In this document: piece by piece, positions 46,387 to 59,430 of the stretch
How positions within the stretch are numbered: the first letter of the stretch is position 1
Layout of the letters: each line of letters opens with the position of its first letter
Assembly: GCA_948474755.1 (NCBI GenBank)
Contig: CAOLHI010000078.1
Coordinates: 744,001 to 808,000 of the forward strand
Source of the DNA: Ctenosaura bakeri
Taxonomy: Eukaryota > Chordata > Lepidosauria > Squamata > Iguanidae
Reading direction: 5' to 3'
DNA length: 64,000 nucleotides
Translations under genes and position numbers: made by a program
The notes under the pieces: generated by a model
The model's input: the letters and a program-made list of their open reading frames with translations, nothing else
What the model was told of the DNA's origin: nothing
Databases searched by the model: none

Positions 46387-47597
46387 CCATTGGATTGCTG
46401 CATTATTGATTGAGTGAAACCTTTTTTTACAATAAACTGGCAAAGAGGTGCAGAGCCTTCATTCTGTAAATGGTTGTTGTCTGACTGTCAGCTAAATGAG
46501 TATCTGGAATTATGGAGTTAGGGGACTAAGACTTGCATTGTAAGCTAAGGTTGTTATAAACAACAGACATGGATTTCTGTCACTTCCAGACTTCTCCCTG
46601 CCTCCCCCACCCTTGTTGTTTTCCTTACCATCAAGTCTGAAGAAGTTGGCTGCACTCCTTATTACACTCCTTAAGTGTTTTGTGAGAAAATGGGTGTTTC
46701 TAATATAAAAGCTATGCTGTCATTTTAGTTTGTATGAACAGGGTGCTCCCTCCCCATGTATATTATTTCTCCAAACTTGGAAATCCTGGTCTGAATGCAA
46801 TTAAGAGATTTTAATCAGTGCAGAGAAAGCCTGTCCTTGGTTTTGTTTTTTAAACATTAACTGACTAGCTTTTCCCTGTTGATGTATCTAAAAACAACTC
46901 TTTCTGCTGAGATTTTGACACCAGCAGGGTGTGAGTTCAGCCACCATAACCAAGCCCACACATGCAAGCTTAATCTGTCTCTTACACTGCAGCACAGAAT
47001 GTAACAAGCACCAGTTTCTTGCTGTAAGAAGTATTTGAAACATAAATTTAATCGTTTTATACTTTTCTGAATAGAAGAAAGCATGTCTCTGTTGAATAGC
47101 AGAGAAAATGAACTATACTATCCATCTTATTTATCTCAAATAATATTTTTCTCTGCAAGCTTTCTTTTTTTAAAATTAGGAAAACATGTCTATCTTGTGT
47201 TTGCATTTAACAGAAATTCTGGCCTGCAGAATGGAAATTATCAGTGGCATGCCTGAGTAGAAGGTGGAACAGTGTGCTAACAACCCCTCCCACTGCACCC
47301 CACATCCACAGGGCAGTTGCTGTAAGGGAGAAAGAAAAGAAGACACAGCCACTGTCAGCGGTACTAAGCAGCCAGACTTCTCTCTTCTGTCTCAGCTGAC
47401 ACAGCTGAGACACCAACACCTTTTAGCTGCTCCTCTCTTAGGATTGTTCTCCATTTCAGAAGGGCCATTCAGAACTAGCGCTTGAGCTTGTTTTTCTCTC
47501 TCTCCCTCCCTATCCCTTTTCCTAGGGTACACCATGCCTTTCCTAGAATGTAAGCCCCAGAAGCTGTCATACTTTTATTGATTTGTAAGCTGCTCAT

Positions 47598-47795
47598 GAG
47601 AGCCAGTGGTTTAAGAGTTGGCCTAGAACTCTGAGAGACGAGGATTCAGATTCTCACTCTGCCATGGATATGCACTGGGCAAGCCACACTCCCTCAGCCT
47701 TAGAGGAAGGTGACAGAAACTCCTCTCAGTAAATCTTGCCAAGAAAACCCTAGGATAGGATGTCTAGAAGTTAGAGTCAACTTGAAGGCAGAGAG
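47598..47795 (+). mobile_element. Sauria SINE
   Basis: Plus orientation: head GAGAGCCAGTGGTTTAAGAG, core GGGCAAGCCACACTCCCTCAG, then AATCTTGCCAAGAAAACCCT and tail TCAACTTGAAGGCAGAGAG. The final ACAACAA repeat has been lost. Confidence 0.82.
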
Positions 47796-50554
47796 CTTTC
47801 TTTTAAAAAGCTTTTAAAACAAATGTCCGAGTACATGACAATCCAATTGGAGACCTATGGCCTGCATTCTGGAAGCAGTGCTGCAACAATAGCTACAATG
47901 AAACAGAGAAAGCTTGTTAGGAGGCACAGTGACTTACTGGGAGCACACAGGCTTTGACATTGGTTGGGCAATATGTTACACTTTGTAACCTATTTCCATT
48001 TCAAGCAAGGCTGCAAAATATTTTGCACGTAGACACGATGAAAGCTGCTAGCATTGGGTCAGATGAGTTGTTTTCATGGTGCTCCCTGAGAACTTAACAG
48101 AAGTCTCCTCAGTCCAGTAGACAGACTTAACCAAGCAGTTCTTGGCAGGCAGCATTGCTTGGGTTATGAGCCCTCATTGGGTGAAAGAACAGTAGTTTTT
48201 TCTCCACAACTATAATGTGATAAACCTGCAATACTAGTCCATATTCTGCCCACTCTTATTTTAAAAAGTGAAGCAACTCTCTGAGATTGGCATGTCTCTC
48301 CTTCTCTTAATATAATCAGGGACACCCAATGAGCTTCAGACTTTGAACCTGGATTTTCCACATGTAACCAAAATATTGCCTTTATAAGACTCCAGGTTCC
48401 AGTTTTCAACTTCGTCATTTAAGGCGATGGTATGCAACTTATGGTCTTCCAGATGTTGTTGGAGTGCAGCTCCCATCAGGTTAAGACAGTGAAGGTAAAG
48501 GTGAAGATGCTGGGAAGCAGAGCTCATTGACATTGGAAGGGCCAAAATTTGCTTGTCTCTGATATATGAGATTTGAGAATAGCTCTAGAAATCTCTGTCT
48601 AAGGCACTGAAGTCCTGGATTTGAGACTTGCAGATAGTAAGTAGTTGAACCTCATGAGTCGGCTTTCAAAGCCTCATGTTCTTTAAATGTGATGCTAGAT
48701 TACAACTCTTGCCGGATTAGGAAATAATGAATTAAAACAGCATGGTGTGAATTATTTTCTCAGGCAAGTAGAGTGTCATGAAAATACATTTAAGAAGTAA
48801 CATAATGAATAGTAATAGTGTTATCTGCTTTGCTACAAAGAGTCATATATGGAACTCTTTTTGAAAGTTATTTTTGAAGAGCTTTTTTGGGGAATATTTA
48901 GAGGCATTTTGGTAGGAATTGTTCGTATTTTATGCTAGTCTCTCTTATCCATGACATTTGAAAGGTGAGTGAACAATATGCATGTGGCTGGGAGTAGGTG
49001 GAAGTAGAAATAAGGGAAGAGGCACATCAGGTCAGTTACAAATGATCCCATTCCAGATCAGTGGCAAAACGTAACAGCCCAAGTTGTGAGATCCTGTGTT
49101 TAAGGACAGACACATTCAACTTAACGATTTCCAGATGTGCTGGACTACAAATCCCACCATTTGCAATTAGCAATTGGATTGTGGGATTTTTACACATCTT
49201 GAAAGTGCCACATTGGGAAAGGCAATTTAAATTCTAAAAAGAACATTTTTGAGGGAATCAAAACAAAATGTGTCACTTATGGCAATAATGCCACTCAGGG
49301 TGTTTGATGTTTGTTTGTCATTTCTATGGTTTCTACTACTAATGTCTGCAATTAACATAATGGCAACTCAAAATTCCTCACCCCTTAACATAGATGGATT
49401 TGATTTTTGAGCTCTTGATTAACATAACGTATTACTTCTTTTTTATTGTTGTACCAATCTCTTCTCCCAATGATGACTACAGCTGAGTTGGAGGATGATG
49501 GGGTCTATAGTTCAATGTTATGTGGGGAGCAGGCTACTATAGAGCATAGTTCTTTATCCTAATGAGATGGTTTGGAAGATTCTTCTTGTTTGTTGAAAGA
49601 ACGTTGAGCAATCTTAACATCAGTATTGCTCAATTCCTTTTAATAAATTGAAGGGACTCCTTTGTGCATGTCACGGAACTTCTCAGCAACTCTTATCCTT
49701 TCTAGACTGAAAACAAAACAAACACGTTCCTCTTCTTTCTCAGCAAGGATTCCTAGTAACCCCTATGAAGTCTGTTTGGAGTTTTGCCCATCTTTGAGTT
49801 ACTTGAGTTCAATGAACTTACTGTTTGCAAAGTTCATTCTGGTCTGAATATACTCCTCGGGGAATTTTTACTGGTGTGCATGATAAGACATGAGCAGGGC
49901 AAAGGGGAGAAAGAACATGTGCCATATTGTGCATTTATTATTTGTTTTATAGAACAGATTGTGTTCTCACTTTAAAGTACTCCAAAATCTTAAATAAAAC
50001 ATAGGAGTTTAGATTTTGAATGAATATTTTGACAGAAAGTAGATTATTGTTATGGGACTGACATACAGTAGTCTTGCTTGCTTGCTTGCTGAAAACTGGG
50101 CCACATCAGCACATTTTCCTGGAACCAAGGTGATGTGACATCATTTCCAACTTTGGTTTTGGCTTATTATGGGCTATTTGGGCAGTTATGGTGGTGAGGA
50201 AAGCAAAATTGCTATGTTTTGGTCTGATTTACAGAGCTATTTTGGGGTATAAACTTGCTTCTACAATTGAAGAGGGGTGATCTGAGGGCTTTGTGAGGAT
50301 CCTGGGTGAGATGGGGCTACAAAAATTGTGTTAGATGGGCTTTCTGCTGTTCATGGACCATACTTTCCCACTCCTGTATTACAGGGGCACCCCAGATTTC
50401 AAACAACTCTGTCCAGCTGTAAATACATTTTTTTAAAATCATTTGTGCCAATTTTTAGTTAATGTCTTGTTCTTCAAGTTTATGCAACTAGCAATATTAT
50501 CTTGCTGGATTATAAATTCCAGTTTGTCACACATGGTATCCACTTAAAGCCTGG

Positions 50555-50650
50555 GTGGTCCTCCAGATGTTGTTGCACTGCCATTCCCATCATCTCTAAT
50601 TAGCTCAAGCAATGATGAGGAATGCTGGGACTTGTAATCAAAAAGCATGC
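50555..50650. repeat. snap-back MITE fragment
   Basis: CCTCCAGATGTTGTTGCACTGCCATTCCCATC faces GGAATGCTGGGACTTGTAATC, the same dispersed inverted unit as at 11141-11250. Confidence 0.6.
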
Positions 50651-51786
50651 TTTGAGTGGAAGACTGTGGTTATTCGGTTCACATAGGTTAAAGAGCTGAA
50701 GCTGAGGCAGTGAGCTAAAGATTCCTTTTATCTAAAATGACTCCAGTTCAAGTGTATCATGGTTATGTGATAGTGCATCTAGCTGGTTGTCATGGCCATG
50801 TGTTGCCATTTTTGTAGCATGGTTGTTATTTATGTGAGGAAAGCAGGAAGTCTCTCATATCTACATCTAACGAGCAGATAAGAAGGATGCTCTTCTTGAT
50901 CATGTGTGAAAATCTGCCAATTTGTGCTGAGGTAGACTGTGTCATGTGTCCAGTGAGATACTCATATGACTTTTGCATCAGCAGAATTAAGTGGTAAAGC
51001 ACTCCTTGGATTTCATCACTTTAAGATTCAGAGGTTGGAATGGAGGAAGAGAAGAGTCTAATCCCATCTTCACACCAAATATAAAATAAAATGTTGTACA
51101 TAGAAGAACATTGTGGCTGGCATATATCCTATTTTTGTACACACACACACATACACACGTATACATGGCTACCTGTGGACATGCAGCCTATGAAGCAAAA
51201 TTCAAGAAAAACATTACCACTTACTTGACTTCCTTTGTGATGTTCATTCTAAGCTGAGTTGGGTAGTGGAGAACATTGTTTGATCCATATATTACAAATG
51301 AAAATTTTTAGTACTATATTGTTTTTTTAAATATTTTTATTAATGTTTCAACAAAATAAAAAAAAATAATACTATGTACAGTTTACAAGCATGCTTTGTA
51401 CGTTCGTTCTTCTTTCATGTTCCTTTAACAGAGCAAACAATTAGTCTCATGTAATTACCTTTGTCTTCTATTACCTTTAATATTATCTCTTAAGATTTTC
51501 TCAGAGTAAACTTATCCGATCCTTTTTCTAGAATAAATAATAAAATTAAGTAAATAAATAAATTTACCTAATAGCCACTGTTGTCTCCTCAATTATAAAC
51601 TTGAATATGGCTTATGTTTCATGCACAATTAAATAAGCATGCCAAACTTATCATCTAAGTTATGTGATCAGGATAGCTTCAACCATTTTCCTGATACCTT
51701 TAATCCCCTTTAATCCTCTTAATTCAGATTTATCTCACCGTTATTCCAGATACTGCTATTCAAAACTACTGACTTTCCCCCTTCTA

Positions 51787-54700
51787 TCATGACTTTCTCC
51801 AATTCTGAAGGAACAAGTTTACTGGGGCCCATTCTCTCTCTATTTTTTCCTCTGTTTGTCCCCTTAATCTTTGAGTCAGGTTATCTGCAAGTTTCATTTC
51901 GTCCAATTTTTGGATCCAGGATTCAATGTTTGGTATTTCTTGTTTTTTCCACAACCAAGCATATTCTAATCTGGCAAGAGTTATCATATACAACAGGATC
52001 TTAGCATATTTTTTCTTGATATTAGAGTCTATCATATGTAACATATTTAATAAGTATATTTCAGGTTCTTTCACAAATTCGATTTGTAATATTTCTTCTA
52101 TTTTCTTGTGTATATCGTTCCAGTATTTTCTTGCTTTTTCGCAGGTCCACCAAATGTGGTATGTCGTGCCCACACCCAATTGACATTTCCAGCATTTCCC
52201 TAAGCCAATCTTATAAATCTTTTGAAGTTTACAAGGGGTCATGTACCATCTATGGAAGCTCTTCAAGTAATTTTCCTTAATATTTTGAGCTGCTGTGAAT
52301 TTTTGTGTTAGCTTCCAGCTTTCTTGCCAATGTTCAAGCTCTATTGTATGGTCAATGTTCTGAGCCCATTTAATCATTACTTTTTTTACTGTCTCTTGTA
52401 CAATAGTAGTGACTTGTATAGTTTAGTGATTATGTGTGCCGGGTTTTCTCTTAATATTTTGATTATTTCATGTTGTTCTTTCAAATTAAAGCTGTATAGT
52501 TTCTGATTGGTGTGGAATCTCTCCATTAATTGTCTATGAGGGAACCAATTCAGAATTATCCCTTCCTCTTCCAATTCTGTTCTGTCCTTGATTTTTGTGG
52601 TTCCATTTATTTGTTTAATAATTAGGTCCTCATATCTAATCCATTTTCTTGTAGTTTTCCATTTTCCATAAAACGCTTCTTGTGGGGAGGCCCACCCTGG
52701 TATCGAATTTATGAATACTCTTTTATAGTTGTTCCATACTAGCAGGAGAGATTTTCTGATGTAGTGATGTGCAAAGTCTTTGTCAATCTTAGCTTTGTCA
52801 TAAGATAAATAAGCGTGCCATCCCATTCTTGTATCAGCTCCCTCTAATGTTAACAATCGTTCATTACTTAAGTTTATCCAATCGACAATCCAGGAAAGTG
52901 CGGCTGCTTCATAATAGGTATAAAAGTCTGGGACTCCTGCCCCACCTCTTAATGTTAAATCCGTTAGTATTTTCCAACTAACTTGCAGTTTCTTCCCTTC
53001 CCAAACAAATTTAGTTATGTCTTTTTGCCACTGCCTAAAAGGTGTTTTGTTACTTATAATAGGTAGATTTTGAAATATAAACATCATTTTTGGTAGCATG
53101 CTCATTTTGATAGTAGCTAATCTTCCCGTAAACGAAAATTTCTGTTTTGTCCAATCTTCCAATTCCTTCTTAATTTCTTTCCATTTTTTTCCATAATTGT
53201 TTTCATAAAGTTCATTATTTTGTTTCAAGATCCAGATTCCTAAATATTTAATTTTCTTAGTTATTTTATAACCTCAGTTAATTTCTCTTCTTCTTTTTTG
53301 GTTATATTTTTAGTCAAGATTGCAGTTTTTTCTTTATTTGCCTTAAATGGTTCACCAAATTCATTCATCAGGGTATTAAGCCGGTTAATACTTCTTAAGG
53401 GGTCATCTAAGAACAGTGCAAGATCATCGGCAAAGGCTTTCAATTTGAATTGATATTTTGAAGTTGTAAGGCTTTCACTTCTTTATCATTTCATATTGCG
53501 TTATTTAATATCTCCATTGATGTTCTAAACAAAAGCAGAGAGAGTGGACATCCCTGTCTCGTCCCTTTCTTAACTGTAATTGAATTTGTTTTTTCTCTGT
53601 TAATTATCAGTTGTGTTGATTGGTGTTCATAGATTGCCTCTATCCAAGCCATGAATTTAGGACCAACTTCCATCTTCCGAAGTACCACTTTTAAGAATGG
53701 CCATTTGAGCGTGTCAGATGCCTTTTCGGCATCTACAAATATCATTGCTAATTTCTTTTCGTTATGGTTCTCGTAATGCTCAATGATATTGATTACTGTT
53801 CTTATGTTGTCTCTTAAGGATCTTTTTGGAAGAAACCCGTTTTGATCTTTGTGAATTATTTCTGGAAGTACGCATTTTAGTCTGTCAGCTAATATCGCTG
53901 CAAAGATCTTATAGTCGGTATTTAATAGGGATATCAGTCGGTAATTTTTCACGTCTGTATGATCCTTACCTTCTTTAGGAATAAGCGTTATATTTGCCTT
54001 ATTCCAAGATTGCAGCATTCCAGTATGCAAAATTTCATTAATTGTTTTTTGTAACAGAAATGAAAGTTCATATTCAAATGTCTTGTAAAATGCTGCCGAA
54101 AAGCCATCTGACCCTGGAACTTTGTGTTGTTTCAACCGCTTTATTGCGTCAGTTATCTCAACCATAGATACTGAACGGTTGAGTATAACCTGTTTTTCTT
54201 CAGAAATCTTCTTTCTGCTGCTTTTTTCCAAATATTTATTTTTTCTATCTCCTCTTGCGAGGGTGGTTTTGCATTAAAAAGTTTTTTGTAGTACTTGAAA
54301 AAAGTTTGTTTGATGCCTTCTTGGTGTGTAATTTTTACATTTCCTTTTTTGATCTCCAGGATCATTTTCCTTTTTTTTCTTTCTGCAATTTATATGCTAG
54401 CCATTTTGATGGTTTATTGGCCTGTTCAAAGAACGTTTGCCTTGCCTGCCTGATTTGGTGTTCTGTTTCCTGAAGGTTCTCTTCATTTAGTAATAATGGT
54501 AGCTGTTTAAATTCCTTAACCAACCTTCCATTTGTTGGTTTTTTTCTTAGTTGTTTTTTTACTTCCTTCATTTGGTCTAGGATTCTTTGCATTTTTTCAT
54601 TTTTCTTTTTCCTTATTTCCGAGTTCCATTTTATAAAGAGACCCCTGAATACCGCTTTGCTGGCATCCCAAGTCCACTTCATAGCGACATCTGGTGTAGT

Positions 54701-55525
54701 ATTTTCTTGAAAATAATTATTGATTTCTGTCCTTGCTCGATGAACATATTCCTCTTTATGTAGTACCTCTTCATTTAATCTCCAAAATCGCTTGGTTACT
54801 TTTTGTTTCAACTCTATTTGAACGGGATTGTGATCAGAACATGGTTTAGGCAAAACCTCCATTTTGATTGTTTTACATAAAAGATTTTGGGATGCTAAAA
54901 TGATGTTGATTTGAGACATTGTCTTATGACGCTCCGAATAAAATGTGAAGCCAGGGGTATTCCCGTTTTTATATCTCCATACATCTAAAAGAGAAAAGTT
55001 GTCCATCATTGAGAAGAAACTTTTTGGCAGCTTCCCGTTGTTTCGCATCAATTTTTTCTCGGCTGATCTATCATTGACAGGATTAATAACCCCATTCATG
55101 TCCCCCAGAATCACGACACTATCTTGATTGGAGTTTTGCATATAGTTAATGAGTTCCTGCTGTATTTTTTGAAAGAAGTCTCCTTTTGCTTCGTTTGGTG
55201 CGTATACACCAATGATCAAGATTTTATTCAAGGAAGTATTAATTTCGACGCCAATATATTGTCCATTTTTATCTTTGAACATTTCTTTTGCAGGATATTT
55301 GGTATTTATGTAGATTATTACCCCTCTTTTCTTTTTCTCAATGGTTGATGCGAAACACTGAGCCAATTTAGGGCTTCTTACATATTTCAAATCTTTAGTT
55401 CTTATTCTTACTAACTGCAGACTAATAATATCAAGATGTTGTTTTTCTAAGTAATGGAATATTTGTCTTCTTTTAAAGTCCGAATTTATCCCTTTAACAT
55501 TCCAGGATTGGATTTTGATTGTCAT
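51787..55525 (-). pseudogene. L1 ORF2 (endonuclease and reverse transcriptase), inactivated
   Basis: Starts MTIKIQSWNVKGINSDFKRR at 55525. The APE-like endonuclease keeps VILGDMNG and CSDHNPVQIEL, but where LQE is expected the copy reads IISLQLVRIR, so the catalytic Glu is lost. The RT domain has KVPGSDGFSAAFYK, YRLISLLNTDYKIF, KKGTRQGCPLS, and FADD in KAFADDLALFL. The end has the Cys-His motif CWKCQLGVGTTYHIWWTC. Frame breaks lie near 54362, 54220, 53490, 53445, 53245 and 52380. The intact product would be about 1,240 residues. Confidence 0.92.
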
Positions 55526-55534
55526 GGTGGTATT

Positions 55535-55683
55535 TTACGATTCTGTTTCTTCTAATTCCTCTTCTTCTTCTGTCTCTTGTACCTCACCTTCCGATCCATA
55601 TTCAATCTCTCCTATCGATGCTTTAACCCTAGGCTCTGGTTGATTGTCTTCTGTTAAATTGGTCTCCTCCGGTCTTTTCTTAT
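55535..55683 (-). pseudogene. L1 ORF1 C-terminal end
   Basis: A minus-strand frame directly before ORF2 reads KKRPEETNLTEDNQPEPRV and ends in an acidic tail EVQETEEEEELEETES before TAA. A spacer of about nine bases (AATACCACC) separates this stop from the ORF2 ATG, the usual L1 arrangement. The RNA-binding and coiled-coil parts are cut off. Confidence 0.75.
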
Positions 55684-56459
55684 GGCTTTATATTACATTT
55701 AACAGAATGAAAGTTTTGCTGAAGGAAGAGGAGGCGCATTGCCACTCTGTGTTCCACCTGCCATGGGACATACCTGTTGTCAAATCACACGGGACTTGTG
55801 TTGTTGCTGTTAGGCTACTCTCCATTTGCTAAGAGAGCTGCAGTGATACTGCTTACTATCTCTTTGGGAGAATGGAATCTTGATGAGTTACAGAGCTGCT
55901 GTGTAGATGGTAATGGATGCCAATTGTGTATGTGTACATGAAATGATACCTTCAGTTACATAGACTCTGTGTGCCCACTCTAGGGGACAGGCAAGTTTGG
56001 AGACTGAGGTCCACCATTCTGCTACTAGCAGATATCCAGCTTCAGGATGATGGTGATAACACAACTAACCACAACATAGGACACCATCCCATGTTTCCTA
56101 AAATAGAAAGCCTTTAGCGCAACATATTAAACTCATATTTCTTTTAAAAGAATAACTAAAGATGCTTTAGGTCTCTCTTAGTAAAGTTGTTATTTTAATA
56201 GTGTAGTTGGCCATTTTCATCTAGAACTATGGCAGAGTAGCCCAGGTTAATTATCACATCTCTTGCCTCTCTCACTTATCAAAGTTTAATACAGGGTTTA
56301 TCTCAGTGGGGGAGGTTAGAAACCGTTACCAGAGGATCCCCCCTCCTTTATTACTGAGAAACAGGTTGTATGACAGGTGGAATGGAAGGAGTCATGAGTG
56401 TCCCTCTTGAGAGCATAGGTGAAGCTTGATGTTTAAAGTGGGTGTATACTACAAACATC

Positions 56460-56716
56460 ATGGAATCATAAAATTGGAAAAGACCACAAAAGACATTGAA
56501 TCCAGCCCCCTGCCATGCAGGAATACAACATCAAAGCATTCCCAACAGATGGCCATCCAACCTTTGTTTAAAACCCCACATAAGGAGACTCCACCACATT
56601 CCAAGGCAGCATATGCCACTGACAAGCTGCTCTTACCATCAGGAATTTCTTCCTAATGTTTAGGTGGAATTTCTTTTCCTGAAGTTTGAAGCCATTACTC
56701 TGTGACCTAGCCTCTG
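56460..56716 (-). mobile_element. CR1 LINE 3' end
   Basis: Starts CATGGAATCATAAAATTGGA, the complement of the CR1 terminal CCAACTCTATGATTCT region, and includes CCCCCTGCCATGCAGGAATA and AGGAATTTCTTCCTAATGTT, matching the reverse of the tail at 59057-59430. Old copy. Confidence 0.85.
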
Positions 56717-57012
56717 AAGCTGTGATTCCACTCTAACTGCTGTGCCTCCATCCTATGAAATTCTGTAATTTGTAGTTTTGTGACGCCAGAGAACTCCTGG
56801 GTTAAGAATTCTAAGTGCAGAGTCGAAGGCTTTCACGGCCAGAACTCATTGGTTCTTGTGGGGTTTTCAGGCTTTGAGACCGTGTTGAAAAACCCACAAG
56901 AACCAATTCTAAGTGCCCTCCCTAAAATACAGATCCCAGAATTCCATAGGATGGAAACCAGCAATTAAAGCGGAATAATAGTGCTGTACTTGTGTAGTGT
57001 GGATGGGCCCCT
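56717..57012. mobile_element. second MITE family with nested 86-bp insert
   Basis: The left arm TGTGATTCCACTCTAACTGC, CATCCTATGAAATTCTGTAA pairs with the right arm CCCAGAATTCCATAGGATGG, AATTAAAGCGGAATAATAGT and ends near TGTGTAGTGTGGATGGGCCC. This is the common reptile ATCCACACT-ended palindromic MITE. The centre is split by an 86-bp element at 56819-56904. Confidence 0.72.
56819..56904. mobile_element. 86-bp insert with 12-bp target duplication and internal hairpin
   Basis: Starts AGAGTCGAAGGCTTTCACGG and ends CCCACAAGAACC. AATTCTAAGTGC flanks it on both sides (56807-56818 and 56905-56916). Arms at 56848-56868 and 56887-56907 form a 21-bp stem with one mismatch. The GTCGAAGGCTTTCA head is a widely dispersed sequence in reptile genomes; I cannot name its family with confidence. 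Confidence 0.65.
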
Positions 57013-58730
57013 GGTATTGTTGACATTGACTGGCACTGGGCTTTCAGAATTTCAGGTGAGAGTATTTCTGGTCCTCACTGAAGATGCCTGGGGTTGAACC
57101 TGGTACCTTCTGTACAATGAGCTGTGGCCCTCTCCCAGAGACTTGTAAGAATAGAAGTCCTTTTGATGATGACAAAAAGTGCCCATCCATACAGAATGAC
57201 TGTCTGTAGACAAGGAATACTGTTTTAAGTTTCTACCATAGATACTTCCCATCTGTGTTGCAGAAATCCAAGATCTAGCATCATCTTCTGGTAGTAAGCA
57301 GCTTGAATTTTTGCCTGGACTCTTTGACCTTGATCATATAGCATTAACACAGAAGTAACTGCAAGAGTGGTTAGTAATGCTGTCATCTTCAAACATTTTC
57401 TTGGCAGTGTTATTGTTTTAATCTAATTCTTATAATCTTCCAGTTAACATGGAGTTGTAGCCCAAAAAATTAACTTTGATCAATATGATTTTGTAGATTC
57501 AGCCCACCTTTGCATCTTACAGACTTGATGGAAAAATAAAATGGTCCTCTGGATTAGAATGATAGAAAAAGCTGAGCTATTCCTTTAAACTTTCAATCAA
57601 AACCACTTGTCATTTGGCAAGCAACATTAATGTGTGTAGCACAGAATAGTAGCTGTGGGAGACTATCTCTACTCTCAGATCTGAGGCTTCAGATTCCACA
57701 TAGCCCCATTAAGCTCATCATTATTGAGGCAAGAAGAACAGCTGCATCCCAGTGGGGAGAATCATCTTGTTTACTTTGTGGTTTTTAGAAATTATAATAG
57801 GGCATTCAGAATGGCCACAAGTTTAATTTTCCCCACCATGGCTTTTAACGATGATGCAGCTTCCCACATGAAACTAATAAGATGCTTGTGAAATTACAAA
57901 ATTCTGCCTAACAACTTGAGACAGATGGCCTAATTTAAAAAAGAAAAAGGCATTTGTGTGATTCCTCAAAGCGGCTTTAAAAGAGCCTGTCGGCAAATTA
58001 GGAAGGAGAAGTAGATGGGTGCTGATGTCCAGTTTCAGCTTTTAATTATGCTTCAGACATGTTCCAGCTGTAATTTCATCCTGGTATGTGTCCTGCAGCC
58101 CTACTTACTTTGTCTACAGTGTTTGTGCTTTTAGTTTTCATTTTCATCAGAAATGTGCATAGGACTTTCCAGGAAGCTGGTCAGGCTCTGGCCTGAGAAA
58201 TGTCAGAGAGTTTTGGAAAATTCTCTGACCACCTTGTTGGCGGTTTTTCATATAGTATGTTCCCAGAGCTTGAACAGGTTCCAGTTTTTGACTGTAATTC
58301 TAGGAATCCACAGTCCTGCTCAAGACTATGTAGGCTTGTCTGCTTTTCTTTCTTTTGATAAATTTAAAAGAAAAAAGGCTATGTAGACTGAGATGTTGGG
58401 GGAGCTATAGTCCAAAAACAGAACTTTTCCCAGTTGTTGTATGTGGTATGAAAAAAACCCCATCTATAGGTTTTAAGGATTCCTGATAGCAACAAGATAC
58501 TACATACACATTGGAAATGGTGACAGCATCAGCTTCTAGCTTTTTCAGGTAGCTATCTGGTCCCTAATGGTACAGTACTTCTGAAATTAAAATTGTGGCT
58601 AGACCCAAATGTCCAGTTCTACGCAGGACATTGCTGCTGCACGATGACAAGTGAGCCTAGCAGGACCCACTAGTGCAATTGACTGATTACCAGGAGGGAT
58701 TTGGATCCAGTTCAGATCCAGAGACAAGCC

Positions 58731-58945
58731 CTGGTGGCACAGTGAATAAATGCTGGTACTGCAGCCACAACATTGTGAATTCCATCCTGAAGGGCTCTGG
58801 GTTGACTCAGCCTTCCATCCTTCTGCAGGTCGGTAAAATGAGTATTCAGCTTGTTGGGGGCAATTAGCTAGACACATTGTAAACCACTTAGGGAGTGCTT
58901 TGCACTGATAAGTGATACAGAAGTGTAACTGCTATTGCTACTGCA
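58731..58945 (+). mobile_element. tRNA-derived SINE (non-Sauria type)
   Basis: The head CCCTGGTGGCACAGTGAATA, AATGCTGGTACTGCAGCC, with the second box region GAATTCCATCC, is tRNA-like. The body GGTCGGTAAAATGAGTATTC, GTAAACCACTTAGGGAGTGC ends in a TGCTATTGCTACTGC repeat. It differs from Sauria SINEs in body and tail. Confidence 0.8.
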
Positions 58946-59056
58946 CAGCAAAGCACACAAAATGTGTTTATAGTGATCTCGTCAAAGTGAACATCAGATA
59001 TAACCTAGCCTTCACTGTTTTATTGAGCTATTTTATCCTTATAAGTGAATGAAGTC

Positions 59057-59430
59057 TGCAGAAGAGAAGGTTAAGAGGGGACATGATAGCCATGTTTAAA
59101 TATTTGAAGGGTTGCCACGTAGAGGAAGGAGAGGGCTTGTTTTCTGCTGCTCCAGAGACCAGGACAAGGAGCAATGGATTCAAGCTGCAGGAAAGGAGAT
59201 TCCACCTGAACCTCAGGAAGAACTTCCTGACAGTCAGGGCTGTCTGGCAGTGGAATATGCTGCCTCGGAGTGTAGTGGAGGCTCCTTCCTTGGAGGTTTT
59301 TAAGCAGAGGCTTGATGGCCATCTGTCGGGATTGCTTTGAGGGTGTTCCTGCATGGCAGGGGGTTGGACTGGATGGCATGTGTGGTCTCTTCCAACTCTA
59401 GATTTCTATGATTCTATGATTCTATGAAGT
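59057..59430 (+). mobile_element. CR1 LINE 3' end, relatively young
   Basis: A frame at 59083-59340 reads MIAMFKYLKGCHVEEGEG and KNFLTVRAVWQWNMLPRSVV, the last residues of CR1 ORF2, uninterrupted to its stop. It is followed by GGGGGTTGGACTGGATGG and terminal ATTCTATGATTCTATGA repeats. 5'-truncated; no flanking duplication, as usual for CR1. Confidence 0.93.

Larger units (their letters stand above)
51322..55683 (-). mobile_element. L1 retrotransposon, ORF1 tail plus complete but broken ORF2
   Basis: The poly-A tail is at the left (poly-T from 51322) and the 5' end is truncated within ORF1. It spans about 4.4 kb and carries the last ~50 codons of ORF1, a short spacer, and all of ORF2 with several frameshifts. 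A target duplication is not clear. TATATTAC occurs on both sides (about 51286 and 55689) but other spacing makes this doubtful. Confidence 0.9.
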
